A DNA stretch of 64,000 nucleotides from Pithys albifrons albifrons (lineage: Eukaryota; Chordata; Aves; Passeriformes; Thamnophilidae): contig NC_092471.1 in NCBI RefSeq assembly GCF_047495875.1, forward strand, positions 13,227,001 to 13,291,000. Direction: 5' to 3'. Position 1 is the first letter of the stretch, and every line of letters begins with the position of its first letter. The notes below the pieces were generated by a model. It was not told where the DNA came from and ran no database searches. It saw only the letters and a list, made by a program, of their open reading frames with translations. Shown here one piece after another: positions 1 to 13,179 of the stretch. The position numbers and the translations under genes were made by a program.

Positions 1-3000
1 AATCCACATCAAACCCACATTGTGGACATGTTCAGGGCAGGGGTGACTGGACTGAGATTTTGGTTTGCTTGTTGTACATTACAGACAGAAGGGCCAAATC
101 TGGATCCAATGAGTTAAGTCTGACCTGTTAGACTGTCCAGTATTTTCCCCAGCATTTGACAGGGTGCTTTCCACAAATGGGAATTTAGCTAATTTATATT
201 CCCTGATCTGAGCCTTATTCCACAGGTTGTATTTGGAAACAGCTCACCAGGTCACTAACTCTGATGGCAAACATCCAAGGGAAGTTTAGATGCCAATAAA
301 ACAATGTGACACAAAGCCTGGACACAGTGTTATCTTACTGCTGGTTAGCATTGGCTATCTGCAGCCAACACAGCAGAAACAGCCCCGTGGCCCAGTCCTG
401 CTGGCCAAAATGGGCACAGAGCCATTTCAGCTCACCAGAGTAGAACACAGCACACTGAAGTGTGATGCCCCACCAGAAGGCTTTGGCTTCAGTGTCTTCA
501 AATAATAGCCAAACTAAGCTGTTGTTCTTCTCCAAGTGATTCATTTCCATGGGTTTTTTTTCAGTTCTTATTTGGAAAGGAATGGGAGTCAATCAGTGCA
601 AGGACGTGCAAAAGAGTCCTGGTAACCAGTGTCATAATGAGGACCAGCTGTGTAAGAACTATCCAAATCCATTATCCCAACACTACCGTTATCATCGCAT
701 CTGGTGATAAAGAAAAGGCTAAATCCTTCAGAGCACCAGAGGCTAAAGGACAGATTTTTACGGCAGCTGAGGAACAATCATTTCACAGGTCTGACTGTAT
801 GGTCAAATATGATTCAAACCAAGGACTCATCAAGGACTGCTTATCTAATGCCCAGTAACCACTCTAACCATATGAGGAGGAAAAGCCTCACATTAATACT
901 TAGGAAGCTCTGGCATTCTTTGCTTTAAATTATTGTTTGCTCACTTTATTTGATGGAAATACAAAGAATGGCTATTTGGGAATACAAAACCCAAGACCAA
1001 AAAGTCATTCATGTAACACCAGAGAAAATGAAATAGACACTAGAGAACCTCTTCAGATGGAAGGAAGGATTTTCAAGAATACCAGATGAAGCACCTAGTT
1101 ACTACCAACAAGCCACTGAAAAAGCTGTCCACCTTCTTGGAATATTTTTGGAAATCCACCGCATTCTGTCAACTTCTATTCATAATATAAAGAGAGTATT
1201 TTTACCACCATACTCTCACATATCAAGGAAAAGGAAATTTAAGAGATCTTTTATGTTCTCTGCTCTTATCTCTGCTCCACAACTAAAATACTCTTTGCTT
1301 GATTCAGTCTACCTTCATCACTTCACAAGATCTTGTACACACTGTCCCTTGACGACATTGTAAACTACTTTAATACAGCAAAATAGAGGTATTTAAGAGA
1401 ATCAACATCTCTATCAACCATATTACAAGAACACTCACCAAAAAAGTTTTCTCCCTCCCATTACCTTTTGCTGATTCAGATCCCACAGAATGCAATGCTG
1501 GACTGCAGAGCAATGCTCAGGCTGTGGATTGTCATATCCAACTGTCCAGAGACACTTTGACCTTCTTAGCTTCAGTTGGACCTGTAGTTTCTCAGCACCT
1601 TTGCACATTGAATCTAGAAACTAACACATTAAATTGTATTGCTGTATAAGGACCTTCATTTCAACTCTTTTATCAGCAGGAATGATATTGCCATTCTATA
1701 CACTAAACCTGTTTTTGTAACACTATGGCTCATCAGAAGTTTTTATGTTAATACCAAATCAGAAATAATCCACATGTGATTCATAATAATCTAACTGAAT
1801 GGCTGCACTGAATGTATTGTAAGAACTTCCAGTTAGGAAAGAAACTCATTAAAGAAATAGTGACTCCTATTATCCCACTGCATATATTGTTCTACTGGAA
1901 AGTTTCCTTGAGTAGTTTCTTTAATTAGCAATTTGAAATTTTGAAATAGTGTGATCACCACACACAATTTGTAACACAGACTTGGCTGGAAATACAAAGG
2001 AAAACAAGCAATCTTTTCAGAGTTTGCGTCTCTAGGGCATATCTTGTCATTTGCTGCTGTATATGTGTGTATAACACGGTGACACTGTTCTTGTGGGATT
2101 TTGATTCTTAAAAGTTACATAGATAAAGAGCTTTTTTACTGGAACAGAATATATTGTCTTTTTTTTTTAATCCACATAAAAATATTTGCATAACTTTGGG
2201 CTATTCAAATAGAAGATGTTGACCCCAGCTGTGTTCTACTGAATGAATCATTTATGTAGGAGTTCATTGCACAGAACGTATGGTATTTTATCTTTGCTGG
2301 TTTTCTGCCAAATACAGTCTGTAACAATTTTTCCCCTTTGCCACATTTACTGCTTGATATCCTTTAAAATATACCAGCTCCAAGTGTGAGAAAGCAAAAC
2401 ATATTCTGGCTGGCTCTGGCTGAGAGTTGTTTGTATGGATACCTCTGTCCTGGCACTGAGGTGTCCCTGTTTTTGGAGAACATTCATTCCAGATCTGGGA
2501 ATCTCCTTGCACTGGCTGCTTTTAATCAACATTGATTCAAAGTTAATTTAAACCTGCAGGAAACTGCAGAAGCTCAGGAACAAGGGAAAACAGGGATCGT
2601 CTTCATATAAAATGTAGGAGCTGCCCCAATATAGAGTGACAAAATTACACTGCCTTGAACATCCTAAGCTCTGCACCTGCAGGGAAAGCCTGAAATAAGG
2701 GAGGATGTTTCTGCTGTAGCTCTGCTCAGTTACAACTATTCTCCAGGTATCACTTAAGTGGTATTTGGGCAAGACATTTTTCTACCCAGAAGGGCAGGGA
2801 ACAAGATTATTTCATTAAGTGATTGAGGCACTGCATGGCCAAAGCCACTATTACACCAGGTTTGATTTGAAACGGTAAGCAAGAGGTCAGACTCTCTCAA
2901 CACTGATCTCCCAGGGGAGAAGAGATAAGGTAGAGTGCTTAGATTTCTATGCTCCCACATGAACAGATAAGGTCTGAATGAGCAGCCTCATCCGTAGGCT

Positions 3001-5216
3001 GCTTCCCTAAGCATTTTTCATAGCTTGCACTGGAAACCCTCATACCTCTCTACACTCAAACACATAATTATGGTTTCCACAAGAAATTCAGAGCAGGATC
3101 TCCTCCCACAAAATTTCCTCTCACCTGCAGTCCTTTTATCACCAAAGATGACTGTTTGTCAGCACTACCTCTGCTGCTGAGAGTTCATGTGCAGCTCAAT
3201 TTAGCAGCTGATGGAGGCAAGAATATTCCCTGATGTGCAAGCTTCTAAAACGTGCACCTGTGTTTGTGTGTGGCACGAGCATCTCCAGGAGGAACCGTAC
3301 ATTCAGGACACACTTCCAGTCTCGATGTGTTCTCCCTGCTAAGCAAGGAGCTGCTTTTACAGCAGACAGCCTCCATCAACTGGAGGTTACCTTCTAGTTT
3401 CCCAGGAAAGCCTTGCTCAGAGGGAGATATTGCAGGCTGGATGCAGCCCCATTAATCTCTGCCATCCCAGCTTCCTCATGCCTGAGCTGTTCCCCATCAT
3501 AGGGGGCTCCCTCTTCATTACACCTTTCCTCCCACATGCAACAGGAACATAATAGCCCAGTTAAACCTGACCCTGGGTAAACACTGAACACAGACAAGAC
3601 CCTGCCCTGAAAGTCACCAGTTAATGCATCTTTCAGAAGCAGATTAATTCTGATGTGGAATGTTTGCTCCCATGCCCTCAAAACAGCAAGCTGGGATTTA
3701 TCACAGCTCTGCAAGAAAGTTCTTCCTGAGAGAGTCATCCAAGAACTAGCACTGACACCAATGCCAGTGTTCCAGGGAGAGTTGAAAGTGCTGCTGTAAT
3801 TACAGGTGACTGTTGTATAAACTCCAGGTTTGGTTGCTCATAACTTCATCTATAATTGATTGTTTAGGCTGAAAATTTTTCCAGCTGGATTTGGCCTTGG
3901 GCTAAATTCTTTCATTTTGGCTGAAATGGCTTGAGTCTTTCCCAAGAATATGTTTAAGGAAAAAGACTCTCTTTTGCCCCTGTTAAAAGGATTTTTTTGA
4001 TATTTACTGAGATGTTGTCACATCTCCATGCTTCTAAAAGCAGTACTTTGAAATACTGGCAGAGCTGTCTGCTGTGAAACATATCTCCTTGTATTCTCAG
4101 GGGGGAAAAGGGATCACAGTTCAGCTGTTTTCAGTGTCAGACTTCTATATATATATGTATAACTTTGACTACCCTCAGAGCTGAGCAGACTACCCTCAGA
4201 ACTGAGCAGAACTGTGCCAGACACACTGGTGAGGCAACACACAGACCATCCAGCAATGACCAAGGATGCTCCTGCAGCTACAGGGTTTGGTAGGGCTTTC
4301 ACTGCAAACTTTTCTTGCCCTTTTAGTTTTGTATCCTTTGGTTGCAGGGTCTCTGAGATACCAGGCCAGGAGAGAGCTGGGAGGCAGGTCAAGCTGAGTG
4401 AAGGGGTGCACGCCCAGTGATGTCTGGCTGTGCAAAAAACAGGCAGAAAGCACATCTTGCTGCAGACAACAAACACCAGAAACATGGGAAGTCCTGAAAA
4501 ATCTGAAAGGAAAAGTGAAAACTATCTCATTAAAACCTTTACAAATGCAATAAATTCCAGAGATATCATTAGGAGAAAGAAACCCCAGCATTCATCTGTC
4601 CCTGAGCTAAGCAGGAAGGCCAAATGGGCCCACTCTAACCAAGAAATTATAACACTTAGAGACAGTTCTTACTACTCTGTGAACATGAGTCAGTACAAGT
4701 GAAAATGGTGCACAGATGGGCCAGCACAGAAGCAACAGAAGTGCCGTGATATTTACATGGGGGAAAAAAAATCTTCCTTTACAAGTGTAAATATACCAGA
4801 GAAATTATCCTCTTGCAGCACAAACTGGGCTTTGATGTAGCAAACACTCCACCAGGGACAGCACTGGCTCCGCCGGGAAGAGCAGGAATGGTAGACGTTG
4901 CATCTGGAAGACAGTAGGCTCAAAAAACTGAGCTTTTCCAAGGAGTCACAACACACACAAATATGCCAGATGACATGGACCATTTTATAGTCTTCATGCA
5001 ACCAGCAGCAAGCCAAGCATCATCCCAGGCCAGGGAAAGATGCTAAGGAAATAACTGTGGTGAGTGTCAGCTTCAACAGCTGGAAACTGCATCATGAGAG
5101 CCCCACCAGGCTGGCCTCTGATGCACACAGCCTGTGCACCTCAGCCCAACACAGCCCACAGCCAGCTGTGTCACCAGACATGCAACAGCTAAAAGACTCA
5201 CGAATCTGTGTTCTGC
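1..5216. other. Intergenic DNA upstream of CD99L2
   Basis: No coding exon, RNA gene or clear interspersed repeat was recognised here. Open frames are short (at most about 130 codons), overlap on both strands and resemble no protein I know. A short TA run at about 4,147-4,157 and a 21-bp tandem duplication at 4,167-4,208 are the only simple repeats noted. In human the next gene beyond CD99L2 is HMGB3, but no HMG-box exon is visible. Confidence 0.6.
4167..4208. repeat. 21-bp tandem duplication (2 copies)
   Basis: Two adjacent 21-bp units (4,167-4,187 and 4,188-4,208), each starting GACTACCCTCAGA, differ at a single base (g/a). A short TA dinucleotide run lies just upstream. The near identity suggests a recent slippage or duplication event. 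No function is implied. Confidence 0.85.
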
Positions 5217-5748
5217 ACAGAGCCAAGAGGCACCTGGAGTACTGTGTCCCACTCTGAGGTCCTCAGCACAGGAAGGACATGGACCTTCTGGAGCAGGACC
5301 AGAGAAGGGCCACAAAGATCATCAGAGGGCTGGAACACCTCTCCTACAATGACAGTCTGAGAAAGTTGGGGCTGTTCAGCCTGGGGAAGAGAAGGATTCA
5401 GGGAGACCTTAGAGCACTTTCCAGTGCCTGAAGGGGCTATATGGATTATCGGGACAAACTTTTTAGCAGGGGCTGTTGCAATAGGACAAGGAACACTGGT
5501 TTTAGCTGAAAGACAGTTGATTTCTACTAGATGTAAGGAAAAAGCTTTTTTCACAATGAGGTTGGTGAAACATTGGCACAGGTTGCCCAGAGAGGTCGTA
5601 GATGCCCCATCCCTAGAAACATTCAAGCTCAGCTCCCATGGGACTCTGAGAAACTTTATCTAGTTGGAGATGTCCCTGCTCAGTGCAAGACAGTTGGACA
5701 AGACGACCTTTAAAAGCTCCCTTCCAACCCAAACCATTCTATGATTTT
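5217..5748 (+). mobile_element. CR1 LINE, 5'-truncated 3' end
   Basis: This is the 3' end of a CR1 non-LTR retrotransposon on the + strand. It shows the diagnostic CR1 run: a GGACATGGACC-type block, 'agggccacaaagatcatcagagg', 'ctgttcagcctggggaagag', 'ttgcccagagaggt', and the terminus CCATTCTATGATTTT. A decayed remnant of the end of the reverse-transcriptase ORF is readable at about 5,540-5,630 (HWHRLPREVVDAPSLETFK). The 5' end is truncated, as is usual for bird CR1 copies. It has no poly(A) tail because CR1 primes on short 3' repeats. The copy is diverged and not active. The 5' limit is uncertain by some tens of bases. Confidence 0.93.
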
Positions 5749-8700
5749 AGGGTCCCCCAGTCCCTCCCAGAGCAGCAATAACACAGGGGGTCTCTTTCTC
5801 CAGTCTCTTGCATGTCAGTGCAAGGTGCTCAGTTCACAGCACAGTCACAGGCTGAACTCTCTGGTCTAATTACATTTCTCCCCACATATCTTCTGCTCAC
5901 CAGTAAAACTCAATAACAATATTTACACTTCTGCAATTGGCTCAAGGTGCGGGAATGAAAACTTAATTATCATCAGTGCTATTTACCTGTAAGGAACAGC
6001 TCACGGCTTGACCACAGCAGGAATGAATGGAGCCCAAGGAGCCAGTGGAGCTCCCAGTGCAGAGCTGCAGGAGACAGCACAAATCTCATCCCAGCAGTAA
6101 AAGGGTCTGGCAGCTTTGAAAGGGAAACAAACAGCTTCCCCATCACTTATGAACTTGCTTACAGTGAATTATCACAGAATTTCATAATGGGTTTCCAAGC
6201 AGGTCAAGCAAACTCCTACCCATTCAACTGCTCTGACTCCACAGTGATACTTGTATTCTACAGGAAAACCATTTTTAAACAATAAATCCGACTTTCCAAG
6301 CCTCTCTCCTCCCCTGGGTCCCTCTAACAACTTTGTGGGTTCGTGCTACATTGTCTCACTCTCGAAGACGTTTTTTTTCCCCCAGTGTTGTGTGAAAGAC
6401 CCGAGCACAGCAGGAGAAATTAATTAACTGAGCAGACAGCAATTCTGCCATCAAATGAACAAAATGAAAGAGTAACAGAGACTTACACTTATAGTCACCC
6501 CTAAGTGTTTCACATGACAACAGTAGGGAAAACACAGTCCAGACTGTTGTTTTAATGTTGATAATATTCCAAAATCCACAGCGCTTACCGATTTCTCAGT
6601 GGAAATAAAACCTTTGACATCAGTGGGAACTCTGTCTGGGCATGAAAAGTTGGTTGTTGTATTATGATCCAGCAACTAGAGTGTGTTTTGATTGTAAGAT
6701 CTTTAGCACCATTCCTTTCTCTGCCTGCCCAGAGCACCTGGGACGACAAGCAGAGGACAAAACTTCAGTCAGATGGTGTTAGACCTGAATACATCCATGC
6801 ACTCACGTGCTTTCTGCCGAGGCTTGTGCTAGTGAAGAGTCGATTCTGTTCTCCACTACGAGCAGGGTTTATACTTTGCAATCACCTCTCAGCAGCTGGA
6901 GAGCTGCCCGATGTGTCAGCCTGCCCTGCTGGAGAGCGCTGACTGTTTGCGTCTCAGTGGGCTTGTTATTACCACGTGTATCCCTCTCGGACACAGTCCA
7001 GGACTGGAGGAAACAAGGCTGTTAATTTCCCCCAAAATCACGAAGATGTTAAAGAATAAGGGGAGAGGGAAAAGGGAAGGAAAGTGCTGTGATGACAGCA
7101 ACAATAAGAGGAAAAAGAGTTAAAATGAAGACAGGAATAAAATTCAAAGTGAGTGTAAGACAGCATCACTTCAGGCATGTGTCAAAATAGTGTCAGATTT
7201 TACTCTGTTCATTAAGTCAGCAGTTAAACACACACCAGCTCTGCTTTTTGTTACTCCTGGAGTTTTAATACACCTGGTAATCCACTCTGTGGCATCAGCA
7301 GTAGAAACAGTCAGGTTTGTCAGAAAATAACCTCATTCAAGAACATGCTGAGTGACCCCTTCCACTCATGTCTTCGTGAGGGCCATCAGCAGGGATCAGG
7401 TCACATACTCCTTAGGGTGAAGACCAGCCTAAGTACAACCATGGGAAAAGGGCATGAATTTTATCGATCTTTACTAATTTTAAGTCACACATAACAGCAC
7501 TTAATATGTCTCCCCAGAGTTTGATAGGAAGAAAATTACTGAGTTAAAAACATCAAATTCACATCTATCCAGCTACTGTGGTAGAGATCACCAGTCTGTG
7601 ATGAGCCTGAAAAGGTCCCAACAAGGGAATATTTGTGCATTGGTCCAAGAAGAACTTGGCCATCTCCAGCACTTGAGGTTCTTAATTCTCTTGCAATTAT
7701 GGAAGAGGCACAGAGAAAGAACCAGACACATGAGCACTTTTCAATAGGGTTTTGAACATGCAACAATATTTAATATAAAATCATTGCCCAGTTACAAAAT
7801 TTTATTACGTCGTTAAAGAATACCTAAACAAACAACCCACACACAATAACTTAAGAATAGTCTCAAACTTCTTGGGTTTTATAAGCATTAGTTTCCTTTT
7901 TTGTACATAACTTCTGTTGCACTTTATGAAACTTTTCCAATACAGGTAGAATGAAGAGTAAACAAGCAAACTCTTATTTACAAAAGAGGGATAACATTGT
8001 CCAAGAGTGCATATTTGAGATGACAATAATTTCCTAGGACTGTACTTAGATGTAAGAGTCTGGGTTTTTTAGTGATTTTGGCCTCAAAAGCCTTCCCAAA
8101 GGACATGCACAATTTAGCTGTGCTAAAAGTCTCCTCTAGATTTAGAAGTCAAGAAGACAGAGTCATCTCTCTTCTCCAAGAGCCAGCATCCAGAATTTGG
8201 CAACTCACCTTCCTCCCAAGCAGTACCAGCCCTGAGTCATACCTGCTCTTTGTCATTATACCAACCCAGCCACATAGAGCACCCCCGTCCAGTCTGAGGG
8301 AAAAAATCCCAAGCAGACACATTGATTGCCCTGACACAACCTGTTCTGCACTCCAATTTCCACACTTCTCAGCCTGAATAAGGCTGTTTTATGCACTGTT
8401 TTATTACTGCAGGTAATACTGCACACTCTCAGCAACAGGAACAAAGATTTTGGTTAAAGCAAGTTTGTTTGTCTGAGGGTTTGGGTTTTTTTCCCGTAAA
8501 AAAAAATCTCCCCATTTGTAATTGTACACATTCCTTGCCAGCCCTCACCTCAGTCAGCCAAAAATCACATGAGGTCGTTCTGAAAAACTAAGTTCTGTGC
8601 AACAAAGTTATTAACTGCTGGGAAAGGCGGGAAAGCTTTTTTACAGCTGTTCATTGATCCACTAAATGTCACTTTACACTCTGTAGCCCCTTTGGATTCT

Positions 8701-10474
8701 GTAGACTTCTGGAGTAGGCTGAGAAAAAACAAAAATCTTGGCCAGAGCAGTTATGCTGCTTCTTGAGACATGTTTTTTTTGGGTTTGGACTTCATATTCT
8801 CAGCCAGCAAATTCTGTCCCTGGTGGAAAACTTAAGGGAAAAAAAAAAAAGAAAGAAAACACCAGGTTTTTCTGCTTTTCAGGAATCCAGAAAACAAATA
8901 TGAGTTTCAAAGGCATTTGCAAAAGATGTGAATTGACTCCAGTGCCCCGGGTCCTTTGGATAAAATAAAGTCCCGACCATCTCCACCCCTAAGTCCTGCC
9001 ATCACAAGACAGTGCAGCACCTGGCTCCGAGTGTGCTTCCAGCCACACAATGCTGGGAAGAGGGAGAGGAGCAGCCTGGTCATGCTCCCCTTCAGCACCG
9101 GGGCCCTCCAGGCTCTCTGCAAGGCACATCCCTGTGCACACCCAAGTCATGCTCCCATAGAAGGGGAGAGCCTGGTCCACCTGATGCTGAAGTCCCCCTC
9201 ACCTATGCTTGAGTCTCTCCACAAGACATTTAATGGCTCTCAGAAACATTTTATGCAGGCACTATGACTTGTGCGAGTTACTCCAGTTTCAAACAGGCAT
9301 ACATAAGCCTTGGTTTAAGCAACCAGCTGTCATCCTGCAGTGAATGAGGCCAGAATTAATTTTCTCTATTTAATTTATGATTCAGCATTTTTATTCTAAA
9401 ACTGTACATGGATGCTTAGGGACCAGCAGGTGCATTTCATTGGTGTATAAACCGTATCCAAGCAGTCCTGTTCTTATTCCATTGTGCTCTTGGAGAAGTA
9501 CACCATTCCTCACACCCAGTCTGCTGCTTAGCTTTCTTTCGTCTTTCCTTCTAAATGGCACAGACAGCTGATGAAGAGCCAAGCACTCACCTTGACCCAG
9601 ACTCGAAGTTCCATCAGACTTTCTCAGCAGGAATAGCGAGGTTTGAAATGAGAGGAAATGCTTGGCAGGTGCTCCCATGGGTCTGGCCAAAAATAAATGC
9701 ACTCTCCGGTTAATTTCCATCTGAGGACTACTAAGATTTCTCCTTTAAGAGAGCAGCTAAATCATTTGATTTACACAAGGCGAGGCAGCTCTGTATTTGT
9801 TTGCAGTCACCACGGCAGACCTAGCACACATCAGGGAACATTCAGAACCATTTTAATCACCTGTGTAAGGTGTCCGTGCTCCCCACACAGGCAAGGGATC
9901 TTTCAGGGTGTGGTTCACTGTAATTAGGAACCTACCTCTCACCTTTGATTATAGCAGAAGTCTAGACATCTAATGTTGGCAGAGAAATGACAGACTTAAA
10001 ATTAGCTTGTACAAATACTCCCCAATGCATCGATTCTGTAAGCAACCAGACTGGAGGCTCTCTGGGAAGAGGGTTATAACGAGTAGTACCCTGCATTTGG
10101 CAGGTGGTGAGAAGCAGGTAAGTCTGTTTACAGGGAGCTCTACTCAGCCGTGACTTGCACAAGGCAAGGCACTGCAGCCAGCACAGAATGCTGAGAGCTG
10201 GAGGAACCGAGCCCCAAAGCCCCCGAGCCGCCTGCCTCCTCTCAGCTGCTGGCACTGAAGGAGGAGTCTGCTGGATCCCAGCTCTGGCGCAGGACCAGAG
10301 CCGGCAGCAGGGCGACCCGCCAGCCCATTGCCCAGCAAAACACTCCTTCCTTCGCCTCGCTGATGCAGCTGTGACAGAAAGGCCGGGGAATATCCCCGAT
10401 CCTGCAGCCGCGGGCTGCTCTGGCTGCTGCGGACTGAGGGCTGCTCGTAGCTCTGCCAGCTCATACTACCGCTG

Positions 10475-10500
10475 TTTTGTTTTTTTTTTTTTTTTTTTTT
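10475..10500 (-). repeat. Poly(T) tract (poly(A) on minus strand)
   Basis: TTTTG is followed by 21 uninterrupted T. On the minus strand this is a poly(A) run preceded 22 bases upstream by ATTAAA (plus-strand TTTAAT at 10,523-10,528), the spacing of a polyadenylated mRNA 3' end. It may be a retroposed transcript end or a chance A-rich tract. I could not recognise a source gene in the adjacent sequence. Confidence 0.75.
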
Positions 10501-10859
10501 AAGGAACCACTTGGAGCATAACTTTAATCAAGACTTTAGGAAACAAGGCATCTAGAAAATTTGACCAGATGCATTTTAGCTTCTTAAAGACATTTTTAAA
10601 ACGCCTACATTTGTAATTTTTTTTACTTAAAAAAGAATTGTATTTGGGAGCAGGGCTATAAAACAATACCTCTGGCAGGAGACAGTCACAGGTGGAAACG
10701 TAGTTCGGCCTCTGAAATTGCTCACTTTAAAATGTGTATTTTCATTTTTTCAGATAACTGTGGCAAGGCTGTACATTGCTACATGACAGCTCGTTCTGCT
10801 TTTAAAACAGCGGCACTTCAGTAGCAGCTAAATTGGTGCTTTTTATGTGTCCATCACTT

Positions 10860-11900
10860 ACCGAGGGTAATTGATTAGTGCCTATGAGGGGCTCTGAGAT
10901 CTAACGGATTACGTGTTCTGTGCCTGCTAAATTATTTGAATAGATTTAGGAAGAAAAATATTCTAAATCAGACTTTTGTGTGACCCAGCATTACCTTTCC
11001 TAATCAGCGTTCCCCTTGCCCATATTTTGGCTGGGATAGACAAAGCATACTAAGCCCAAGGAGCAGATGTTCAAAGGCAGCAAAAAGAATTGAGTATGCT
11101 ACCTGTTAAAATATAATGGGAAGTGAGTATATTTTCCCACTGAAAGTTTTTCCAATGGCTGTTTATTCCGCTATTTAAAATTACAGTTTTAATCTAGCTC
11201 ACAGCAAGAAAATGGAAAGGTCATAGCTCCGTCGAGTTTAGAGGAAAGCAATCCAATGGGAAGACGGCAGTGCAGCCCTAGACAACATGTTCGAGGCTCC
11301 AGCCTCACAACACATCCTCTGTGGTGCAATTGGAAACATTTAAGCCTCGGCTGCCTTAAACATCACCCGAACCAAGAATAGCCTGGGCTCCTGGGCACAG
11401 GTCAGGCGATGCTGAGTCACTTGCTGGCCGGGCCCCAGGCTCTCCAGCTGCCTTGGGCTCGGCCTCCCTTAAAGACACAACTTGTGCCTGCTGCACACAG
11501 CTCCGGCTCCAGCTGGGCATGACCAGCGAGGGATGGCACCCTCGGATGTCAGGGAGTTCAGCCAGATGCATTATTCCAATATGAATTCCTCGTTCGTACC
11601 GCCCTGTTTCCCTCCGGCCTCGGAGCGCAGCACTGCTGCTGCCTTCCTTCCCATTCAGTGCTACATTCATACATCTCTTTGTAATTATGAATCAACTCAC
11701 AGACATCAGTGCGCAGCCCGGGCTCACACGGAACGGCAAACAATATACTGTCACGGGTTGCATCAGCTGCACGATGCTCTCTCATGCCTTCAGGCTTGCT
11801 AAAGCTGATCCAACGCTAATATAATAATGGCCTTTTTACCCGCCTCCTCCCCCAACAATTACCAGAGGCTTGGAAAGCCATTGAAATGCAAATAGCACAT
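10860..11900. promoter_or_regulatory. Candidate upstream regulatory region of CD99L2
   Basis: About 1.7-2.7 kb upstream of the start codon lies a stretch with a palindromic homeodomain site TAATTGATTA (10,868-10,877), a Maf/NF-E2/AP-1 type site TGCTGAGTCAC (11,410-11,420) and a perfect octamer ATGCAAAT (11,886-11,893). Scattered CpGs persist outside the CpG island, which can indicate selection. The motifs are seen directly. Enhancer activity is inference, since short motifs occur by chance and no conservation data are available here. Confidence 0.3.
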
Positions 11901-13179
11901 GGAGAGGTTATTGGGGAACCAGGCTGGGAAGGTACAAATGCTGTCCTGCTAGTTTCCTTTAGTTTGACTCGAACGGGACTGTAATCCTCAGTTTCTCTTT
12001 GTATAAATGGAGAGAGGCAATATGTGGGTGTACATATGGCCTTGTGTACAGCTGAACTGCATCTTCTCTAGCATCGCTCCTCTGCATCTGGGACCCCTGT
12101 AAATCCCTTAGTTGCTGCAGCAGCAGAGAGAATAGCACAGCACAGAAGCATCTGCAGCTGCGACGGCACGACTCGAGCGTGCCCAGCTACACTAACTCAT
12201 CGAAACCAACACCCAGACCTTCCCCCCGCAGCGTTAGTGAAAGGCAAGGCACTGGGCACTGTAAAGCCTGCAGTTTGCTGCATGGCCATAGACGAAAGTC
12301 AGAAATACAGCATCCTTTCCCTGTTATCTACCGCATGCTTCAACCTAACCGCTTCTAAAGAGGACAGTAACTCTCCCATGGTCTGTTTGCCTATCATATA
12401 TTCAAGGCGACGTTTCTGACAAGGACAAAAAAGGGCTTTCTGGATCCAAGGCTGTTCTGACACACGGCTGGAGCAGTCGGGGACAGCAGTGTCTCTCTCA
12501 GATGCTGTGAGGTGGCGTGGGACTAAGGATAACCCAGAGGCTTCTTTAGGATTTCACACTAAAGCTTCAGGAATTCCTCTTAAAAAAGGGCTGCATCCTC
12601 ACCTTCTTTCGTGTAGCAAAGCAACCTGTAAAATCACAAAGAAGGTATTTACTGTGTTATTAACAATTCTCTACAACCGTTCAAAAAGCTACAGAGAAGA
12701 GGGTCCAGCACTTGGCGCACAAGGCGCAGCTTGTTTGCTTTGAAGAGGACAGGAAATATCTGAGGACAGGTCTAATAGCAGTTTACAGCTACTCAAGGGC
12801 AGTTACTAAGATTACAGAGCCAACACAGCTGGGGGTGATGGCTGAAGGGTCAGTGGGAGGAGCAAACTGGACCCAGAAGAATCTGCGGGGCAACACGGTC
12901 GTTGGTCACTCGGGGAGGTGAGGGAGCCTTCAGCCCTCGAGGTTTTCGGCTACTTCGAGAAATAGCTGTAACCTGGTGTCCCTGGGACCCGCTCCGAGGG
13001 GGCCTTTGGGCTGGAGACCTCCAGAGGTCGCTTCCAGCCAACGATTCCACCGCTTCGTAACCTCCACGTTAAACACTTGGCATTAGAGGGTGAAACTGCA
13101 GCAGCGCCTTCCCCTGTACTTTCCTTGGAGCAGGGCAGAGCACCCACGCAAGCACCATTGCTCCATCCCGGCATCGCTG

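Larger units (their letters stand above)
5749..13179. other. Intergenic DNA upstream of CD99L2 promoter
   Basis: No protein-coding exon was recognised. Open frames of up to about 115 codons lack recognisable domains. A 21-base T run sits at 10,480-10,500. The segment of about 10,600-12,050 differs from its surroundings: it keeps CpGs outside any island and has dense homeodomain, Maf/AP-1 and octamer-type motifs, so it is listed separately as a candidate regulatory region. From about 12,850 GC content rises towards the CpG island. Confidence 0.55.

Noticed and set aside
3394..3738. 114-codon minus-strand frame in the upstream intergenic DNA
   Set aside because: No domain, no related exon nearby and overlapping frames on the other strand. 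It is consistent with chance.
5424..5663. 79-codon open frame with protein-like C-terminal sequence
   Set aside because: It is the decayed end of the CR1 reverse-transcriptase ORF, not a host gene.
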